64,000 bases of DNA, from positions 3,177,001 to 3,241,000 of the forward strand of contig NZ_CP107031.2 in NCBI RefSeq assembly GCF_027474845.2, given 5' to 3'. The translations under genes were made by a program, and so were the position numbers. Below are positions 35,546 through 44,178 of the stretch, in pieces (position 1 is the first letter of the stretch; each line of letters starts with the position of its first letter). The DNA comes from Maribacter aestuarii (GTDB taxonomy: Bacteria; Bacteroidota; Bacteroidia; Flavobacteriales; Flavobacteriaceae). The notes under the pieces were generated by a model that saw only the letters and a list, made by a program, of their open reading frames with translations, was not told the DNA's origin and made no database searches.

Positions 35546-36675
35546 AAGTGGTCCAGTTTGCGATAGGCAGTTGGTGTCAACCCAGTATTTTTTTTAAACG
35601 CTGTATTAAACGAAGATTTCGAATTAAAGCCGACCTCGTACAAAATCTCGAGTACGGTATATTCTTTTTTATCCGGATTTTTTAATAGTTTTTTTGCCTC
35701 CGAAATTCGAAATTCATTTACGAAATCAAAGAAATGCTGTCCCATTTTATGGTTAATAATTATAGAGAGATCTTTTGTTGGTAATTGTACGTAATCGGCC
35801 AGTTCATTTATGGTCAGAGAAGGTTCTAAAAAAGGCTTTTCGGCCGACATGTAACTCCTTACTTTTCTAACTTCTTCGTCCTCATGGGCCGACAATACTG
35901 TTGAACGGTCAGCTGCTTTGATCAGGTCGCTTGTCAATTTTAATTTTGAATCTACACTTTTAAAAAGCTCAGGATGGTTTAACGCCTTTAAGACGTACCA
36001 GCAAAAAATCAGTAGTTCTAGCGATATAAGTGAGATAAGCGTTCCACGGTAGATTACATCGTCGCTTGAAAATTTGTAAATATTCTTAAATAGCGCGGTT
36101 ACATGTAAAATGAAAAGTACCGACATCAACTGCAATAGCCAATGGTAAAAAGGTATTGCCGCATTGGCATAGTTTTCCAAATATAGTTTTTTCGATCTAC
36201 GGACGACCATGTAAGAAGCGAGCAGATACGAAAATACCTGAACATGGATAATGATGTGAATAATCTTGTTTTTAAGCTGCACCGATAGCCCACTTAATAG
36301 AATCAATGGTGAATCGGAATCTATGCCATAGTTACTCGAAAGCATCAAAAGATTTACGATTATATAAGGTATGGCGTGTAATAGATAAATTTTTTTTAAT
36401 TTAAAATCCGTGTAGCAGACAGAGTTTACATAAAGGAAAAAAATAGGCAGCTGTAGAAATACGGTAGTCGATATCGCGGTGCTAAGTGCCAAATAATTGT
36501 CATTCAGCAATCTTGAAACGAATACGTTATCAATAGCACTCAATAACAGAAAGACTCCAAAAATGCGATTGGAAAAGCGATTTTTTCCCTTCGCGGAAAA
36601 AAGAAATACAGTAAAAAGCAGGCCTAGGAACAAGGATAGGATACTTAGGACATTGATTAGATTGAGGTCAGTCAT
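35542..36675 (-). CDS. Membrane-anchored AraC-family regulator, copy 1
   Basis: 377 residues with the same plan as the next gene: about seven membrane helices (residues 5-235), a linker and an AraC-type domain (about 270-375) containing LTINELADYVQLPTKDLSIII and VLEILYEVGFNSKSSFN. The last 30 residues of the two proteins are almost identical, while the membrane parts are diverged, pointing to an old tandem duplication under pressure to keep the same DNA readout. Both may bind one operator as a heterodimer, which is inference. It starts about 40 bases downstream of the divIC-like stop. Confidence 0.88.
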   Translation of the reverse strand: MTDLNLINVLSILSLFLGLLFTVFLFSAKGKNRFSNRIFGVFLLLSAIDNVFVSRLLNDNYLALSTAISTTVFLQLPIFFLYVNSVCYTDFKLKKIYLLHAIPYIIVNLLMLSSNYGIDSDSPLILLSGLSVQLKNKIIHIIIHVQVFSYLLASYMVVRRSKKLYLENYANAAIPFYHWLLQLMSVLFILHVTALFKNIYKFSSDDVIYRGTLISLISLELLIFCWYVLKALNHPELFKSVDSKLKLTSDLIKAADRSTVLSAHEDEEVRKVRSYMSAEKPFLEPSLTINELADYVQLPTKDLSIIINHKMGQHFFDFVNEFRISEAKKLLKNPDKKEYTVLEILYEVGFNSKSSFNTAFKKNTGLTPTAYRKLDHL

Positions 36676-36715
36676 TCGCTATTGAACGGTTTTCGGGCAT
36701 GTTGGATAAAGTGAA

Positions 36716-37051
36716 TCAATCAATGTTTTCTTTTACTTTGAGACTATCCTCGTACTCAATCAAATAAATCTCTTCATTTCTCTTTTTAAGATAGTATTGT
36801 TCACGAGCAAACTTTTCCAGCTCTTCTTGATCTGAAAGTTTTTCAATGGTCTTTTTGTCCTTGGCGATTTCTTTTTTCAAAAAGTCTTGGGTTTTCTCCA
36901 ATTTTTTGATTTCCTTTTTCAGTTCTAAATGAATCAGTAGGGAATTGGTATCAAAGAAAACCATCCAGATAAGAAATACGGTTAGTACCAAGACATACAT
37001 GTTTGTAAATATCTTGAACCACTTTTTCTTTTTCAAATCCTTTAAACCCAT
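36716..37051 (-). CDS. Septum formation initiator (FtsB/DivIC family)
   Basis: 111 residues. A short basic cytoplasmic start (GLKDLKKKKWFK) precedes one membrane helix (about 16-33), then a coiled coil (about 40-80, LELKKEIKKLEKTQDFLKK) and the family segment EELEKFAREQYYLKKRNEEIYLIEYED. These bitopic proteins bridge early and late divisome parts. It is one base downstream of udk and in the same operon, a linkage common in flavobacteria. Confidence 0.9.
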   Translation of the reverse strand: MGLKDLKKKKWFKIFTNMYVLVLTVFLIWMVFFDTNSLLIHLELKKEIKKLEKTQDFLKKEIAKDKKTIEKLSDQEELEKFAREQYYLKKRNEEIYLIEYEDSLKVKENID

Positions 37052-37052
37052 T

Positions 37053-37661
37053 TTAAACTAGTTTTTCACTGATGATGGTGCGTACCATATCAACTGCAAC
37101 TGTATTATACTTATTGTTGGGAATGATAATATCCGCATATTCTTTGCTGGGTTCTATAAATTGCAGATGCATAGGTTTGATATTCGTTTGGTATTTTTCC
37201 AGAGTCTCGTCCAGATTCCAGCCACGTTCGTTTACGTCTCGTTTTAGCCTTCGAATAAGCCGCTCATCAGAATCGGCATGTACAAAAATTTTGATATCCA
37301 TCATTTTACGGATTCGCGCGTTGGTCAAAATTAAGATTCCCTCGACGATCAATACTTTAGTGGGATGCACAAGGACCGTTTTATCGGTACGATTGCATTC
37401 TAAAAAGGAATAAACCGGTTGTTTGATGGAGTGCCCGGCTTTTAAAAGGCTTAAATGCTCTTCCAATAAAATGAAGTCAATTGATTGCGGATGGTCAAAA
37501 TTTGTCTTCCGTCTTTCTTCTAAAGAGAGGTGGGAAAGGTCGTTGTAGTACGAATCCTGTGAAATCACGCCGACCTCCCCATCGGGAAGTTCATTGATGA
37601 TTTGGTTCACCACTGTAGTCTTTCCGCAACCTGTTCCTCCCGCTATACCAATTATAAGCAT
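37053..37661 (-). CDS. udk: Uridine kinase
   Basis: 202 residues, normal length. It phosphorylates uridine and cytidine in pyrimidine salvage. Walker A is GGTGCGKTT at 8-16; the substrate region includes SQDSYYNDLSHL and NFDHPQSIDF; LIVEGILIL and RRLKRDVNERG follow. It is the first gene of the udk-divIC unit and divergent from the Bcr/CflA transporter gene, with about 108 bases between starts. Confidence 0.95.
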   Translation of the reverse strand: MLIIGIAGGTGCGKTTVVNQIINELPDGEVGVISQDSYYNDLSHLSLEERRKTNFDHPQSIDFILLEEHLSLLKAGHSIKQPVYSFLECNRTDKTVLVHPTKVLIVEGILILTNARIRKMMDIKIFVHADSDERLIRRLKRDVNERGWNLDETLEKYQTNIKPMHLQFIEPSKEYADIIIPNNKYNTVAVDMVRTIISEKLV

Positions 37662-37757
37662 ACAACCCAGTTTTGAACAAAAATACAGATTTGTGCCTCA
37701 AATTTCTATTAAACTCAAAAATGAACTTTTTATAACAAGCCTTGCGATGTTAACTAT

Positions 37758-37765
37758 TACTTTTG
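37758..37765 (+). promoter_or_regulatory. Candidate -7 element TACTTTTG before the Bcr/CflA gene
   Basis: TACTTTTG matches TAnnTTTG and ends four bases before the ATG at 37770, implying a leaderless transcript if used. No TTG is found at the normal -33 spacing (the nearest is 13 bases upstream). Confidence 0.3.
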
Positions 37766-37769
37766 CGCC

Positions 37770-38987
37770 ATGCAAGTAAAACCGGTAAAACCGAATTTCG
37801 AATTTATAGCATTAATGGCCTCATTAATGTCTATAGTTGCCTTGGCTATTGATGCTATTTTACCGGCCATCTCCCAAATTGGGATATCAATAAATAGTTT
37901 AGACCCTACCGATAATCAGCTTTTGATTACCATGATATTCCTAGGTCTTGGTGTGGGGCAGTTGTTTTTCGGACCCTTATCGGACAGCTTTGGTAGAAAG
38001 CCCATCGTATATTCAGGTTTTGCACTGTTCGGTATAGCCAGTATCATCTGTGTTTTTGCGCCTTCTCTGGAAATTATGGTGGCCGGTCGTATTCTTCAGG
38101 GAATAGGCCTATCCGCACCGAGAACAATGGCGATTTCTATTATAAGGGATACGTATAAAGGCGATTATATGGCTAGGGTCATGTCTTTTGTTACGGCATT
38201 TTTTATTTTGATTCCGGTCGTGGCTCCGGCGATAGGCAAATGGATAATGGATGCTTTTGAATGGCAAGGGATATTTTACATGCAATTATTTTTTGCTTTG
38301 GTGGTGGGTATATGGTTTTGGAAACGACAAGAGGAAACTCTTAAGGCACAATATAAAATTCCATTTTCACCAAGTGTTTTCATTAGTGGGACCATAGAGT
38401 TTTTAAAACATCGGGAAACTGTCGCTTTCACTTTTATTTCAGGACTAATTACCGGGGCATTTTTGGTCTATTTGAGCGCGTCGCAACATATATTTGAAAA
38501 CCAATATGGTTTACCTGAGCTGTTTCCCTATATTTTTGCCGGTCTCGCCATTTCCATTGGATTATCCACCTTCTTAAACGGCACTTTGGTGATGCGTTTT
38601 GGTATGCGGAGACTTTCATTAATGGCGTTGATAACATTTTGCCTGATCGCTCTGGTATATGTAGGGTTATTCTGGGGAAAACCCAATCCCGGAGTACCGG
38701 TTTTGGTTGGATTTTTATCAGTGCAGTTTTTTTGCCTAGGTTTTTTATGGGGTAACTTTCGGTCCATCGCCATGGAGCCCATCGGTCACATTGCGGGTAT
38801 TGGTGCGGCCATAAACGGATTTGTATCAACTGTCCTAGCAGTACCTATTGCTAATTACATTGGTAGTTTCGTAGACGATACCATCTGGCCACTTTTTGTA
38901 GGTTTAGGCGGTTGTGGACTCGTTGCGTTGGTCATTTTTCTTGCTTTTAGCAAAAAGCCACTGGTTTACAGAAAACAAATTTCTTAA
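37770..38987 (+). CDS. Bcr/CflA-type multidrug efflux transporter (MFS)
   Basis: 405 residues with 12 membrane helices. The first helix carries the DHA1/Bcr mark LAIDAILPAISQI; the loop between helices 2 and 3 has GPLSDSFGRKPIVYSG, the MFS signature; the helix 4 region has GRILQGIGLSAPRTMAISIIRD with the conserved Arg. The family exports drugs such as bicyclomycin, chloramphenicol or other small molecules. It ends tail-to-tail with acs, overlapping by 4 bases. ATG 37770 is the first in frame; later ATGs would cut into helix 1. Confidence 0.92.
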   Translation: MQVKPVKPNFEFIALMASLMSIVALAIDAILPAISQIGISINSLDPTDNQLLITMIFLGLGVGQLFFGPLSDSFGRKPIVYSGFALFGIASIICVFAPSLEIMVAGRILQGIGLSAPRTMAISIIRDTYKGDYMARVMSFVTAFFILIPVVAPAIGKWIMDAFEWQGIFYMQLFFALVVGIWFWKRQEETLKAQYKIPFSPSVFISGTIEFLKHRETVAFTFISGLITGAFLVYLSASQHIFENQYGLPELFPYIFAGLAISIGLSTFLNGTLVMRFGMRRLSLMALITFCLIALVYVGLFWGKPNPGVPVLVGFLSVQFFCLGFLWGNFRSIAMEPIGHIAGIGAAINGFVSTVLAVPIANYIGSFVDDTIWPLFVGLGGCGLVALVIFLAFSKKPLVYRKQIS

Positions 38988-40891
38988 AGGGCATTGTCCA
39001 TTATTTCTTTAACAACTTCTGGGTTTAACAACGTGCTGGTGTCGCCAAGATTAGAAGTGTCCTTACTGGCAATCTTTCTAAGAATACGTCGCATAATCTT
39101 ACCGCTACGGGTTTTGGGTAAGCCAGAGACGAACTGAATTTTATCCAATTTGGCAATTGGTCCTATTTGCTCTGTAATCTGTTGATTGATTTCTTTTCTT
39201 ACATTATCTCGATCGCGCGACTCCCCAACCTCCTTCAAGATTACGTATCCATAAAGTGCATTTCCTTTTACATCATGAGGAAAACCTACAATGGCCGATT
39301 CTGCCACCGCTGGATGTTCGTTTATGGAATCTTCAATTGGCGCGGTCCCTAAATTATGACCGGAAACTATGATTACGTCGTCTACCCGACCCGTAATTCG
39401 ATAATAACCAACGGCATCTCGTAAAGCACCGTCCCCGGTAAAATACATATTTTTATACGCCGAGAAATAGGTCTCCCGATAGCGCTCGTGATTTCCCCAA
39501 ATGGTACGTGCAATCGAAGGCCATGGGAATTTAATACAAAGTCTACCATCTACTTGGTTGCCTTTAATTTCCTTAGCCTCTTCGTCCATAAGTGCCGGTT
39601 GTACTCCGATAAATGGTAATGTAGCGTAGGTCGGGGTCGTTGGCGTAACGTACGGGATTGGTGAAATCATGATACCCCCGGTTTCCGTTTGCCACCACGT
39701 ATCTACAATAGGACTGTTCTTCTTGCCCACATTATTATTGTACCAATGCCAAGCCTCCTCATTAATGGGTTCACCTACTGAGCCTAGAACTTTTAGACTG
39801 GATAGGTTGTACTTCTCCACAAAATCCAATTTTTCTTTGGCTAAAGCTCTAATAGCAGTTGGTGCTGTATAGAATTGGTTCACCTTATGCTTCTGGACAA
39901 CCTCCCAAAACCGACCAAAATCCGGATAAGAAGGAACTCCTTCAAACATAACCGTAGTAGCTCCATTAGCTAACGGACCATAGACGATGTAGGAATGTCC
40001 GGTTATCCAACCGATATCGGCTGTACACCAATACACATCATCCTCTTTATATTGAAATACATTTTTAAAAGTATATGCGGTGTAGACCATGTAGCCTGCG
40101 GTAGTATGTACCATTCCTTTAGGCTTGCCCGTAGAACCGGAGGTGTAAAGGATAAATAGGGGGTCCTCAGCATCCATTATTTCAGCAACATTGTCCGCAT
40201 AGGCTTCATCTAATAAGGGTTGTAGCCACTCATCACGATCCTTAACCATGTTAATTTTAGATTTTATTCTCTTTGCTACCAGAACGGTGCTTACACCTGG
40301 GCAGTCCTCCAGCGCTTTGTCCACGATTCCTTTAAGGTCGATGGTCTTAGCACCACGAAATGAGCCGTCCGAAGTAATGACCATTTTGCAATCTGAATCG
40401 TTGATGCGGGTAGATAACGCATTGGCAGAAAAACCCGCAAAAACCACAGAATGTATTGCTCCGATACGAGCACAGGCCAATACGGAAATGGCGAGTTCCG
40501 GAATCATGGGAAGGTAGATACAGATACGATCCCCCTTTTTGACTCCTTTTTCCAAAAGTACGTTCGCCATTCTACACACACGCTCATGCAATTGTCTGTA
40601 GGTGATGTGTTCCGCTTCTTCTTTGGGGTCATTTGGTTCAAAAAGTATGGCGGTCTTATTTCCTCTTACGGGTAAGTGCCGATCCAAACAATTTTCGGTA
40701 ATATTCAATTTAGCACCTTCGAACCATTTAATTTCAGGTTTAGTAAAATCCCAACTTAACACATTATTCCATCGTTTTCGCCATACAAAATGTTCCTCGG
40801 CTATTTCCTCCCAAAATGCTTCTGGATTTCTAACCGATTTGCGATATACCTGATAATATTCCTCTAAGTGCTTGATATGGTAATTGCTCAT
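38984..40891 (-). CDS. acs: Acetyl-CoA synthetase
   Basis: 635 residues, near the usual 650. It activates acetate to acetyl-CoA via acetyl-AMP. Landmarks are YTSGSTGKPKGMVHT (P-loop-like), WWQTETGG, YFTGDGALRD, the hinge GRVDDVIIVSGHN, and KTRSGKIMRRILRK with the Lys commonly regulated by acetylation. It lies about 115 bases downstream of the sodium:solute symporter, which is related to acetate permeases, making an acetate uptake and activation pair. It is on the same strand as the peptidoglycan recycling genes further upstream. Confidence 0.96.
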   Translation of the reverse strand: MSNYHIKHLEEYYQVYRKSVRNPEAFWEEIAEEHFVWRKRWNNVLSWDFTKPEIKWFEGAKLNITENCLDRHLPVRGNKTAILFEPNDPKEEAEHITYRQLHERVCRMANVLLEKGVKKGDRICIYLPMIPELAISVLACARIGAIHSVVFAGFSANALSTRINDSDCKMVITSDGSFRGAKTIDLKGIVDKALEDCPGVSTVLVAKRIKSKINMVKDRDEWLQPLLDEAYADNVAEIMDAEDPLFILYTSGSTGKPKGMVHTTAGYMVYTAYTFKNVFQYKEDDVYWCTADIGWITGHSYIVYGPLANGATTVMFEGVPSYPDFGRFWEVVQKHKVNQFYTAPTAIRALAKEKLDFVEKYNLSSLKVLGSVGEPINEEAWHWYNNNVGKKNSPIVDTWWQTETGGIMISPIPYVTPTTPTYATLPFIGVQPALMDEEAKEIKGNQVDGRLCIKFPWPSIARTIWGNHERYRETYFSAYKNMYFTGDGALRDAVGYYRITGRVDDVIIVSGHNLGTAPIEDSINEHPAVAESAIVGFPHDVKGNALYGYVILKEVGESRDRDNVRKEINQQITEQIGPIAKLDKIQFVSGLPKTRSGKIMRRILRKIASKDTSNLGDTSTLLNPEVVKEIMDNAL

Positions 40892-41007
40892 GTGAACGCG
40901 GTTTCTTAAATTATGGTCGTCACTAAAATGACATTTCTAAATTTTACCCTTAAATCTCTTGATAGGAACAAAAAAAGGGTAATTCATTACTAAAAATAAC
41001 GAAAAAA

Positions 41008-42701
41008 TCAATGTCCCGAAGCCTCTCCGGCGCCACTTGGGATTCGAATATTTTCTACAATTTCCTGTACATGTTCTGGAGGATCCGGTGTAAACTGCAT
41101 GATGATGACCGATACCACAAAATTTGCCAGCATGGCTATGCTGCCAAATCCTTCCGGAGATATGCCAAACCACCAATCATCTTGGGTTCCACCTCCGAAC
41201 CAGTCAAATTTAAACTTGGTCATATAAAAAAGCATTAATAAGATACCCACCACCATACCTGCAATAGCGCCTTCTTTGTTCATTTTTTTGTAAAAAATAC
41301 CCAGAACAATAGCTGGGAAAAATGAGGCTGCCGCTAGCCCAAAGGCTAATGCCACTACGGCCGCAACAAAACCGGGTGGATTAATCCCAAAATACCCGGC
41401 GATTACCACAGCAACGGTTGCTGCACCTCTGGCGGCCCAAAGCTCACCTTTTTCAGAAATACTAGGTCTGAAAACTTTTTTAATTAAATCGTGGGAAACC
41501 GATGATGAAATCACTAATAATAATCCGGCCGCGGTGGATAAGGCCGCTGCGAGACCACCAGCAGCCACCAGCGCAATTACCCATGCGGGTAAATTGGCGA
41601 TTTCTGGATTAGCCAATACCATAATATCCCGGTCTACGATAAGCTCATTTTGGGCAGCGTCTGCTACATATTGAATCTTACCATCATTATTCTTATCATC
41701 AAATGATAACAAACCCGTTTTTTCCCAATTCTTGAACCAATCCGGCATGGAGGCGTATGCTTTGTTACTTACAGTATTGATCATATTGGTTCGTGCAAAA
41801 ACGGCTACCGCCGGTGCAGTGGTGTACAGAATGGCAATGAGTAAAAGCGCAATACCGGCGGATTTTCGCGCGTCCTTTACTCTTTTTACGGTAAAAAATC
41901 GAACGATGACATGAGGAAGTCCCGCGGTACCTACCATTAATGCAAGAGTAATGGCGAAAACATCTACCAGAGATTTTGAGCCATTCGTGTATTCGTTGAA
42001 ACCTAATTCGGTTGAAAGTCCATCCAACTTGTCCAAAAGATAATTTCCTGAACCATCATTGAGGGTGGAGCCCATTCCAAGTTGTGGAATGGGATTCCCT
42101 GTCATTTGTATTGAAATAAATATTGCAGGAACCATAAAAGCGAAGATGAGTACACAATACTGTGCCACTTGGGTATAGGTAATTCCCTTCATACCTCCCA
42201 ACACCGCATAGAAGAGAACGATGACCATTCCTATTATCACTCCTGTATTTATATCGACTTCTAGAAAACGGGAGAAAACAACCCCAACCCCCTCATTTGT
42301 CCGGCCACATAGGTAAAGGAAACAATGAGGGCACAGAGGACCGCTACAATCCGTGCTGTTTTGGAATAATACCGGTCCCCAATGAAATCGGGTACGGTAA
42401 ACTTCCCAAATTTCCGAAGATAAGGTGCCAGCAAAAGAGCAAGGAGGACATACCCTCCTGTCCATCCCATCAGATAGACCGAACCATCGTAACCGGCAAA
42501 GGCAATAATACCGGCCATAGAAATAAAAGAGGCTGCAGACATCCAATCGGCCGCTGTGGCCATTCCATTCGCCAGCGGAGAAACACCACCGCCCGCAACA
42601 TAAAATTCTTTAGTAGAACCTGCCCTGGACCAAATTGCGATACCTATGTAAAGTGCGAATGTGAGTCCTACGAGAATATAAGTCCAGGTTTGTACGGTCA
42701 T
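41008..42701 (-). CDS. Sodium:solute symporter (ActP-like), frame-disrupted
   Basis: The ATG at 42701 opens a frame with [32 protein letters not shown] and VAGQMRG, which stops at 42261 after a wrong tail (LGLFSPVF). The remaining transporter continues in the adjacent frame as [17 protein letters not shown] and on to 41008. The switch lies at a C5 run (plus strand 42288-42292); adding one base there gives an uninterrupted product of 564 residues with about 13 helices, the length of ActP/PutP-type symporters. The partner DUF4212 protein precedes it. Such pairs import acetate or other monocarboxylates with sodium. Either a sequencing indel or a real null allele. Confidence 0.85.
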
Positions 42702-42766
42702 AAGTTTTTGATTAATTGTATTCGGTCGGAAAATTAATTGGTTGACGGTTTTTAAAATTCTAATCG

Positions 42767-43027
42767 CTATTCATTAAAACCATACTTTTTATCCAGCTTG
42801 TTCATCAATCGCACATAAACGAATATCAAGACAACAAAGACATATATGGAACCCTGTTGTGCAAACCAAAAACCTAGTTTAAAACCTCCAACCTTAAAAT
42901 TGTCCAAGCTATCCTTGAACAGGATTCCAGCTCCATAAGATACTAGAAACCATATGGCTAAAAGAATAATCAAGTATTTTACATTTTCCCTCCAGTAGGC
43001 GGTGGCCTTCTTTTGTTTTTCAGACAT
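42767..43027 (-). CDS. DUF4212 small subunit of a sodium:solute symporter
   Basis: 86 residues with two membrane helices (about 19-37 and 55-75). [18 protein letters not shown] and [18 protein letters not shown] are the DUF4212 hallmarks. These proteins are encoded directly before SSS-family symporters and are thought to be accessory subunits. The gene precedes the ActP-like gene by 65 bases and follows anmK by 74. Confidence 0.92.
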   Translation of the reverse strand: MSEKQKKATAYWRENVKYLIILLAIWFLVSYGAGILFKDSLDNFKVGGFKLGFWFAQQGSIYVFVVLIFVYVRLMNKLDKKYGFNE

Positions 43028-43101
43028 TTTTTAAGTTTAATTTTTCAAGATAGCGAATCGGTTATTGACACCAAAGGACTCACAGATATTTAGATTTGAG
43101 C

Positions 43102-44178
43102 CTAATTGGGTAAATAAACCACTCCACTAGATGAATCCCTTTTTGCCCCCGTAACCGAACGCAGCACGTTTATTTGCCTTTCAACCCGTAACACTCCCAT
43201 AAGGGCAAACACTAACGCTTCCTTAAATTCGATTAAAATTGGCTCTGGGACTACTACTTCCATCTGGGTTCCCAGTTTTTGTTTCAATGTTTCAATAAGA
43301 AACGAATTCATTGCTCCCCCTCCTGTAATTAAAAGCCGTTTTTTGGTTTCGTCGGAATTTAGTTTTATTTGCTGCGCTATTTTATCGCAAATGTGATGCA
43401 CAGAGGTGTGCAATAGATTTTGCAGTGTATCCTCTGTATCTTCCACAATAGGGACCACTTCCTCAATAAACCATTCATACCCAATAGATTTAGGATGGGG
43501 TAGGAGGTAATATTTTAAGTCGTTCAATCGCTTTAACATATCTGAATTGATTTCTCCTGTCCGGGCAAGTTCCCCATCTTTATCGTAATCCAGACCTATT
43601 TTTCTTATAATATAATTCAGAATCATATTGGCTAGGCCGATATCATAGGCGATTCTTTTATCTTTTACTTCGAACGATATATTACTGATTCCTCCAAGGT
43701 TAAGACAAAAATCATATTCGCTAAAGAATAATCTATCGCCAATAGGCACCAATGGAGCACCTTGTCCGTCCAAAGCCAAATCATTACTTCTGAAATCGCA
43801 AATCACCTTTTGACCAGAGGAATTGGCCAAATGTTGCCCTGACCCTAGTTGAAAGGTCAATCCCATTTCTGGTCGATGATGGGAAGTGTGCCCATGACTG
43901 GCAATAAATTCTACATCTAGATTTTTATTTTTTATGAAATCCAAAGCTCGTTCCCCAAGCCAAATCCCGTATGTATTATGTAATTGCAGCAAACTCTCAG
44001 CCGATAAATGGATAGAATCTTTGAGCTCCGTTTGCATAACCTCGGTATACGTAATGCTAGTTGTTTCTTTAATCTCAAACTGCCATTTCCCTTCATTTTC
44101 CCAAATATGACAATAGGCGAGGTCCAGCCCATCTAAGGAAGTCCCGGACATTAGGCCTAAGACTTTATAGCTTTTCAT
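43102..44178 (-). CDS. anmK: Anhydro-N-acetylmuramic acid kinase
   Basis: 358 residues, close to the usual 370. It opens the 1,6-anhydro ring of anhMurNAc and phosphorylates it to MurNAc-6-phosphate. Visible are the ATP-binding GLMSGTSLDGLDLAY, HGHTSHHRP, CDFRSNDLALDGQGAPLVPIGD (substrate and catalytic Asp region) and the C-terminal TGGGAMNSFLIE. It overlaps the GH3 gene by 14 bases. With GH3, the AmpG-like permease and divergent murQ it forms the core of peptidoglycan recycling. Confidence 0.95.
   Translation of the reverse strand: MKSYKVLGLMSGTSLDGLDLAYCHIWENEGKWQFEIKETTSITYTEVMQTELKDSIHLSAESLLQLHNTYGIWLGERALDFIKNKNLDVEFIASHGHTSHHRPEMGLTFQLGSGQHLANSSGQKVICDFRSNDLALDGQGAPLVPIGDRLFFSEYDFCLNLGGISNISFEVKDKRIAYDIGLANMILNYIIRKIGLDYDKDGELARTGEINSDMLKRLNDLKYYLLPHPKSIGYEWFIEEVVPIVEDTEDTLQNLLHTSVHHICDKIAQQIKLNSDETKKRLLITGGGAMNSFLIETLKQKLGTQMEVVVPEPILIEFKEALVFALMGVLRVERQINVLRSVTGAKRDSSSGVVYLPN

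Noticed and set aside
42297..42737. 146-codon plus-strand ORF antisense to the symporter start
   Set aside because: Shadow of the true gene; its translation has no membrane or soluble-domain pattern.
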